Of a stretch of 12,543 nt of DNA, positions 8,919 to 12,543 are shown piece after piece. Numbering within the stretch: position 1 is the first letter of the stretch; each line of letters opens with the position of its first letter. The position numbers were made by a program, and so were the translations under genes. Source of the stretch: an uncultured Coprococcus sp. (GTDB taxonomy: Bacteria > Bacillota > Clostridia > Lachnospirales > Lachnospiraceae); NCBI GenBank assembly GCA_900548215.1, contig URJI01000083.1, forward strand, positions 1-12,543, read 5' to 3'. The notes beneath the pieces were generated by a model. That model was not told the origin of the DNA and did not search any database. It worked only from the letters and a program-made list of their open reading frames with translations.

Positions 8919-9395
8919 ATGTCATCAACAAAATTAATAGTGTTAAAGTCAAAAGAACTGATCTATACAGCAATCCTTCTCGCACTTATCATCGTGTTTG
9001 TGATCATAATGATCAACATGTTCAAAGATAAAGATGATACCAAAAGCTCCGATTCCAGCGTCCAGACATCTGCGCAGCCAGCTTCTTCTGACAAAGTCTC
9101 CGAGATCCGATATACCCCCGGAACATACACCTCTCCTCTGGTTCTCGGTGACAACACGCTGTCAGTGATGGTCACTGTAGACGAAAACTATATCACCGAC
9201 GTGTCTTTCAAGCAGGTAGATGAAGCCGTAACAACCATGTACCCTCTCCTTGAATCATCGCTTGAGGATATCAACACACAGCTTCACTACATATCATCCG
9301 TAGACGATATCACTCCTTCAGGAGACAACACTTACACGACCAGACTCATAGTCGATTCCATAAGAAACGCACTGGCAGATGCTGTTGTCAACTGA
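8919..9395 (+). CDS. Small membrane-anchored protein with FMN-binding-like domain (conserved hypothetical type)
   Basis: The protein has 158 residues. A short basic N-terminus is followed by one strongly hydrophobic span (about 14-34), then a low-complexity Ser/Thr/Asp/Gln linker (about 37-62). A compact domain follows at about 64-155. The segments RYTPGTYTSPL, VMVTVDENYITDVSF, TTMYPLLESSLEDI and TYTTRLIVDSIRNAL follow the order of the FMN_bind fold: a GTY strand, a 'vTVd.g.ItdV' strand, a helix, and a terminal 'T.s..iidai..AL' helix. The usual SGAT flavin-attachment motif is absent, so covalent flavin binding is doubtful. The domain would lie outside the membrane. There is no lipobox cysteine. 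ATG 8919 follows AGGGAG by 8 bases. The gene is monocistronic, divergent from addB, and ends at the strong terminator at 9412-9469. I recall similar uncharacterised proteins in Lachnospiraceae but cannot give a function. Link to AddAB is positional only. Confidence 0.8.
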   Translation: MSSTKLIVLKSKELIYTAILLALIIVFVIIMINMFKDKDDTKSSDSSVQTSAQPASSDKVSEIRYTPGTYTSPLVLGDNTLSVMVTVDENYITDVSFKQVDEAVTTMYPLLESSLEDINTQLHYISSVDDITPSGDNTYTTRLIVDSIRNALADAVVN

Positions 9396-9411
9396 CAGAC
9401 CGCCTATATCC

Positions 9412-9469
9412 AAAAAGGACAGATATGTATGTAACGCATTTATAATACATACGCATCTGTCCTTTTTTT
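9412..9469. terminator. Bidirectional intrinsic terminator
   Basis: AAAAAGGACAGAT (9412-9424) pairs perfectly with ATCTGTCCTTTTT (9455-9467). After a 2-base mismatch, GTATGT (9427-9432) pairs with ACATAC (9447-9452) around a 14-base loop. The right arm runs into seven T residues (9463-9469), ending the plus-strand gene that stops at 9395. The five A residues at the left arm give a U-run on the other strand, so it probably also ends the minus-strand gene finishing at 9528. Confidence 0.88.
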
Positions 9470-9527
9470 CTGCGCCGCTGCAGTCTCCCGGATTTTTCCT
9501 GCGTCAGCCCTGTAAACGACACCAATC

Positions 9528-10217
9528 CTAGTGCTTTGGCACCACGTTATCCTTATCCTTGAAAATGCTCTCAGCAGGCACATATCCTCTAACTCTTGAC
9601 ACAGGATAAATGTTGCTGTGGCGTCCTATGACGGTGCCCGGATTCAACACACTGTTGCATCCAACTTCTACATTGTCGCCAAGCATGGCACCGAATTTCT
9701 TAAGTCCAGTAGCAATGTCAAACGCCTTGCCGCATGACATTCCTTTTACATGAACAAGTGTCTTGTCCGACTTCACATTTGATGTGATGCTGCCAGCTCC
9801 CATGTGGGACTTGAATCCCAGAACTGAATCTCCAACATAGTTGTAATGCGGAACCTGTACGTTGTTGAATATGATAACATTCTTAAGCTCTGTGGAATTG
9901 CCTATCACACAGTTCTCTCCCACCAGGACACTGCCTCTGATAAAGGCTCCTGGACGCACTTCTGTGCCCGCACCGATGACTGTCGGACCAAGTATGGTTG
10001 CTGTAGGATATACCTTGCAGCTCTTGTGAATCCACACATTCTCACCAGCCTCGTTATATTCATCCTTGTCAAGACTCCTGCCAAGCTCCAGCACAAAATC
10101 CTTGATGAGAGGAAGCGCCTCCCATGGATATGTAAGCTTCTCAAGCAGTGGCTTCGCCATAGTCTGCTCCAGAGTATAAAGTTCCTTTATTGTTACAACT
10201 GAATGTACGTCTTCCAT
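9528..10217 (-). CDS. Left-handed beta-helix (hexapeptide-repeat) protein, GlmU C-terminal-domain-like
   Basis: This 229-residue cytoplasmic protein has no signal peptide. Residues 1-60 are a helical-looking leader (MEDVHSVVTIKELYTLEQ...). From about 61, hexapeptide-type repeats begin (VWIHKSCKVYPTATILGPTVIG and onward to VIGRHSNIYP). The core RPGAFIRG (88-95), VIGNSTELKN (104-113), VPHYNYVGDS (122-131) and MGAGSITSN (139-147) closely follows the acetyltransferase half of GlmU, whose 'vpHlsYiGDa' holds the catalytic His; here that is His124. The uridylyltransferase (Rossmann-like) domain of GlmU is wholly missing. It may be a nucleotide-sugar acyltransferase or a related enzyme. Relatives are often labelled UDP-N-acetylglucosamine pyrophosphorylase, which the sequence does not support. 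ATG 10217 is chosen because AGGAG lies 7 bases upstream; the in-frame ATG at 10232 overlaps that site. The gene is probably transcribed alone from the promoter at 10282-10310. Confidence 0.85.
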   Translation of the reverse strand: MEDVHSVVTIKELYTLEQTMAKPLLEKLTYPWEALPLIKDFVLELGRSLDKDEYNEAGENVWIHKSCKVYPTATILGPTVIGAGTEVRPGAFIRGSVLVGENCVIGNSTELKNVIIFNNVQVPHYNYVGDSVLGFKSHMGAGSITSNVKSDKTLVHVKGMSCGKAFDIATGLKKFGAMLGDNVEVGCNSVLNPGTVIGRHSNIYPVSRVRGYVPAESIFKDKDNVVPKH

Positions 10218-10248
10218 AATAATTCTCCTCATATAAATTTAATAGCAG

Positions 10249-10268
10249 CTGTGCGACATATCACACAG
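10249..10268. promoter_or_regulatory. CRP/FNR-like dyad operator candidate
   Basis: The plus strand reads TGTGC-N6-TCACA at 10251-10266, one base from the CRP/FNR-family pattern TGTGA-N6-TCACA. The wider 20 bases are symmetric from CTGTG to CACAG. It lies between the putative -10 box (10282-10287) and the ATG at 10217, roughly 10-25 bases downstream of the expected transcript start. That position would suit repression. The cognate regulator is not in the window. Confidence 0.35.
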
Positions 10269-10281
10269 TATCACTTACTAT

Positions 10282-10310
10282 GTTATACACCTTTATGCAT
10301 TTATGCGCAA
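10282..10310 (-). promoter_or_regulatory. Possible promoter of the beta-helix protein gene
   Basis: On the minus strand TATAAC (10287-10282, five of six consensus bases) follows TTGCGC (10310-10305) at a 17-base spacing, directly after the topB stop codon. The -35 box keeps only the TTG of TTGACA, so the call rests on the -10 box and the spacing. The leader to the ATG at 10217 would be about 58 bases and contains the dyad at 10249-10268. Confidence 0.4.
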
Positions 10311-12344
10311 TTATTGCGGATCTGAATTTTCCCCCGTCTTTGTTTCTGCCTTTGTATCCCTTTTCGGCGAACCGCTTTTTGTGTAGAAAATCTTCGTCCT
10401 GTCAAACACGCCTGTTATCCCGTTCTGGTTCTGTATCTGCTTCACAAGATTCGTGTACCTGGTGACAAATGTGGTCATCTTGTCTGTATATTCCTGCCTG
10501 GATATCTGTCCCTCGGCCACACCTTCAAGCCCCTTCTCCCAGCTCGCCGTGAGGTCAGCTCTCAAAAGGCCATTGATGGAATAATACACTATGTCATATA
10601 TTATCTCACCCAGAAATGTCGGTGTAACAATCTGCGTCTTCTTGTTCAGCGATATGTATTTGTTCTTCTCCAGCTTCGTGATGATGCCGTCTCTGGTGGC
10701 ACTCGTTCCAATTCCGGCACCTTTTATCTGCTCTCGGAGATCCTCATCTTCGATGAACTGTCCCGCATTCTCCATCGTCAGTATCAATGAACCTGAGTTA
10801 TATCTCTTCGGAGGTGATGTCTCGCCCTCCTTGATATCTATATTCTGTACTTCAAGTTTGTCGCCTTTTCGTATCTTCGCCAGCCTCTCTATAAACTCCT
10901 GACTGTACTTTGGTTCATCCTTCTTTCTGGAGAAACTGTTGGCAGCAACTTTCAGGTATCCCTCACTTACGAGATACTTGAAATTGGCAAACAACTTTTC
11001 GCCATTCTTAGAGAGTGTCATGGCGACCTTCTGATACTCCGCAGGTGGATAGAATATACTCAGAAATCTTCTGCATATGATCTCATACACCTTGAGCGCT
11101 GTTGGCGCAAGGCTCTTTAATGCGCCAAATCCCTGTCCTGTCGGTATGATAGCGTAGTGGTCGGTGATCTGTTTGTCATTCACATATTTGGTCTTTGCTA
11201 TGCCCTTATATGTGCCACTCTCCATCGCTCCCTGTGCAAACTCACGAACAGGCTGAAAATTCTTAAGACCCGATATATTCCTGCCTATCTCCTTTGCCAC
11301 CGCAGTTGAAAGCACTCTGGCATCGGTTCTCGGATATGTGACAAGCTTCTTCTCGTAGAGTTCCTGAACTATCTTCAACGTGTCGGACGGACTTATCTTG
11401 AAGAGGGAGGAACAGTCATTCTGAAGCTCCGCAAGATTGTACAGCATCGGCGGCTGTTTTTTCTCCTTCTTGCGCTCTATCGCCTCAATGACAACCTCCG
11501 GCTCGCCCGCCCTTAGCTCCTCCAGCAGTTTTTCCGCCGCAGCCCTTTCCTTAAATCCGTTCTCCTTATACAGAAGCGGCGACTCGAAATACTTTGTGCC
11601 CTTGACTGCCTTCCACTCAGCGTCAAATGTCTGGCCTTCCTCGCCCACATTCGCCACAAGCCTGTAGAACGGCGTCTTGACAAACTCTCTTATCTCGCGC
11701 TCACGCTTCACTATGATCCCGAGTACACAGGTCATGACACGGCCAACCGCTATGACACATCTGTCCATGCCGAGATACCTCTGAACCACATTTGAAAACT
11801 TGAGTGACAGTGCCCTTGAAAAATTGATACCCATGAGATAATCCTCCTGGGCTCTTAAATATGCAGCATCACTTAGACTGTCGTACTCTGAGAGTGGCTT
11901 CGCTTCACGTATTCCCCTGAGGATCTCCTCCTCTGTCTGGGAATCTATCCACACACGACGCTTCTCTTTACCGGTCACATGGGCCATGGAGTCAACCAGC
12001 CGGTATATGTACTCTCCCTCACGTCCGGAATCCGTTGCGACATAGATACAGCCTATGTCATCTCTGTTCAGAAGTCCTGCCACGATGTTAAACTGCTTCT
12101 TCGTATCAGGCAGCACCTCGTATTTGTATTCTGTTGGGATAAATGGAATCGTTGTAAGGCTCCACTTCTTCAAATTCGGATCATAGGCATCCGGATAGCT
12201 CATGGTTATCAAATGTCCCACACACCACGTGACAACCGCAGTATCTGATTCAAGGTATCCATTCCCCGCATTGCCCTTCACCCCCAGCACATCCGCAAAC
12301 TGTCTCGCCACGCTGGGTTTCTCTGCTATATATAAATTCTTCAA
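10311..12344 (-). CDS. topB: DNA topoisomerase III (type IA)
   Basis: This 677-residue enzyme would cut and rejoin one DNA strand to relax negative supercoils and decatenate replication or recombination intermediates. The TOPRIM domain starts at once (NLYIAEKPSVAR, Glu8) and continues with VATDSGREGEYIYR (102-115; Asp105, Glu109, Glu111). Here the second Asp of the usual DxDREG motif is Gly107. The active-site tyrosine is Tyr337 in LVTYPRTDAR. Further type IA signatures are SEGYLKV, GSLILTMENAG and GIGTSATRDGII. Length is close to E. coli TopB (about 650); no zinc-finger cysteines follow, and the tail is short and charged. The start is TTG 12344, with AGGAG 6 bases upstream, and the protein then begins exactly at the family N-terminus. 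The stop (TAA) lies in the -35 box of the next gene. TopB-like enzymes occur on chromosomes and on integrative elements, but no element genes are seen here. Confidence 0.95.
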   Translation of the reverse strand: MKNLYIAEKPSVARQFADVLGVKGNAGNGYLESDTAVVTWCVGHLITMSYPDAYDPNLKKWSLTTIPFIPTEYKYEVLPDTKKQFNIVAGLLNRDDIGCIYVATDSGREGEYIYRLVDSMAHVTGKEKRRVWIDSQTEEEILRGIREAKPLSEYDSLSDAAYLRAQEDYLMGINFSRALSLKFSNVVQRYLGMDRCVIAVGRVMTCVLGIIVKREREIREFVKTPFYRLVANVGEEGQTFDAEWKAVKGTKYFESPLLYKENGFKERAAAEKLLEELRAGEPEVVIEAIERKKEKKQPPMLYNLAELQNDCSSLFKISPSDTLKIVQELYEKKLVTYPRTDARVLSTAVAKEIGRNISGLKNFQPVREFAQGAMESGTYKGIAKTKYVNDKQITDHYAIIPTGQGFGALKSLAPTALKVYEIICRRFLSIFYPPAEYQKVAMTLSKNGEKLFANFKYLVSEGYLKVAANSFSRKKDEPKYSQEFIERLAKIRKGDKLEVQNIDIKEGETSPPKRYNSGSLILTMENAGQFIEDEDLREQIKGAGIGTSATRDGIITKLEKNKYISLNKKTQIVTPTFLGEIIYDIVYYSINGLLRADLTASWEKGLEGVAEGQISRQEYTDKMTTFVTRYTNLVKQIQNQNGITGVFDRTKIFYTKSGSPKRDTKAETKTGENSDPQ

Positions 12345-12414
12345 ATTCTGCTCCTATTCTGATTTCAATTCAGATAATACATCACAACGCATTTTTATAA
12401 TATAACAGAATTCT
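12345..12414 (-). promoter_or_regulatory. AT-rich leader and presumed promoter zone of topB
   Basis: This stretch upstream of topB is AT-rich and holds the AGGAG ribosome binding site (about 12351-12355) before the TTG start. A -10-like TATTAT lies at 12379-12374 on the minus strand, and a second TA-rich block (TTATATTATAAAAA) lies near 12391-12404. No good -35 box with proper spacing was found, so the exact promoter is not assigned. Confidence 0.3.
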
Positions 12415-12543
12415 CCCCAAGGGGCAAGCGGGGACGATGGGCAAGCGGGGACGGAGGTGCCTGACCCCTCCACTTCGCACTTCTCCCCACGCATTGCGCG
12501 TTAATACCGAATTGCTTCGCACTTCGTGCTCCCGCAATTCTAC
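12415..12543. repeat. Cluster of short direct and inverted repeats, likely a dispersed intergenic element (cut by the right edge)
   Basis: The stretch is GC-rich next to an AT-rich leader. GGGCAAGCGGGGACG occurs twice in tandem at a 17-base period (12422-12436 and 12439-12453). GGAGG (12453-12457) can pair with CCTCC (12467-12471). CTTCGCACTTC recurs near 12473-12483 and 12515-12525. At the end GAATTGC (12509-12515) pairs with GCAATTC (12534-12540), and inside it GCAC (12519-12522) pairs with GTGC (12526-12529) around TTC, forming a nested hairpin. No open frame of note. The look is that of REP-like or mosaic intergenic repeats; copy number cannot be judged from this window. Confidence 0.55.

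Noticed and set aside
10306..10318. Inverted repeat CGCAAT-T-ATTGCG at the topB stop codon as a terminator
   Set aside because: The stem is short, has almost no loop and no following T-run, so it is not a convincing terminator; transcription may read through toward 10217.
12415..12424. CCCC-AA-GGGG as a separate regulatory hairpin
   Set aside because: Four base pairs with a 2-base loop cannot form a stable hairpin; it is better treated as part of the repeat cluster.
1..12543. A defence or mobile-element island
   Set aside because: AddAB, TopB and an ABC exporter can occur in such contexts, but no integrase, transposase, toxin-antitoxin, restriction, CRISPR or phage gene is present and the operon structure is that of core chromosome.

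Overview
The window looks like chromosomal core DNA from a low-to-mid GC anaerobic Firmicute. A member of the Lachnospiraceae (Clostridium cluster XIVa, Coprococcus/Roseburia-like) is most likely. This rests on the AddA/AddB-type recombination nuclease (Firmicutes) in place of RecBCD, strong AGGAG-type ribosome binding sites, TTG start use, and the flavour of the proteins. The genus assignment is impression, not proof. I see no rRNA, tRNA, CRISPR array, integrase, transposase or phage gene.

Layout, left to right. (1) Positions 1-1102, minus strand: an ABC-2 type exporter pair, with the ATPase gene (377-1102) overlapping the permease gene (1-390, cut by the window edge). Its own near-consensus promoter overlaps the 3' end of addA. 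(2) Positions 1172-8801, minus strand: the addB-addA operon for the heterodimeric helicase-nuclease that resects double-strand breaks. addB comes first and addA follows after 4 bases. All helicase motifs, both nuclease sites and the four iron-sulfur cysteines of AddB are present. AddB carries an extra lysine-rich coiled-coil tail of about 110 residues. (3) Positions 8802-8918: a divergent intergenic region with two short palindromes. (4) Positions 8919-9395, plus strand: a small membrane-anchored protein with an FMN-binding-like extracytoplasmic domain, followed by a bidirectional terminator (9412-9469). (5) Positions 9528-10217, minus strand: a stand-alone left-handed beta-helix protein resembling the acetyltransferase half of GlmU. 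A promoter and a CRP/FNR-like dyad lie in front of it. (6) Positions 10311-12344, minus strand: topB, a topoisomerase III with a DxG TOPRIM variant. (7) Positions 12345-12543: an AT-rich leader, then a GC-rich stretch of short direct and inverted repeats that looks like a dispersed intergenic repeat element.

Functionally, AddAB and TopB are DNA maintenance enzymes, the ABC pair is an exporter, and the beta-helix protein probably belongs to nucleotide-sugar or cell-envelope metabolism. Nothing in gene content or order argues for a novel multi-gene system. The points worth a second look are the AddB tail, the regulatory palindromes and the terminal repeat cluster.
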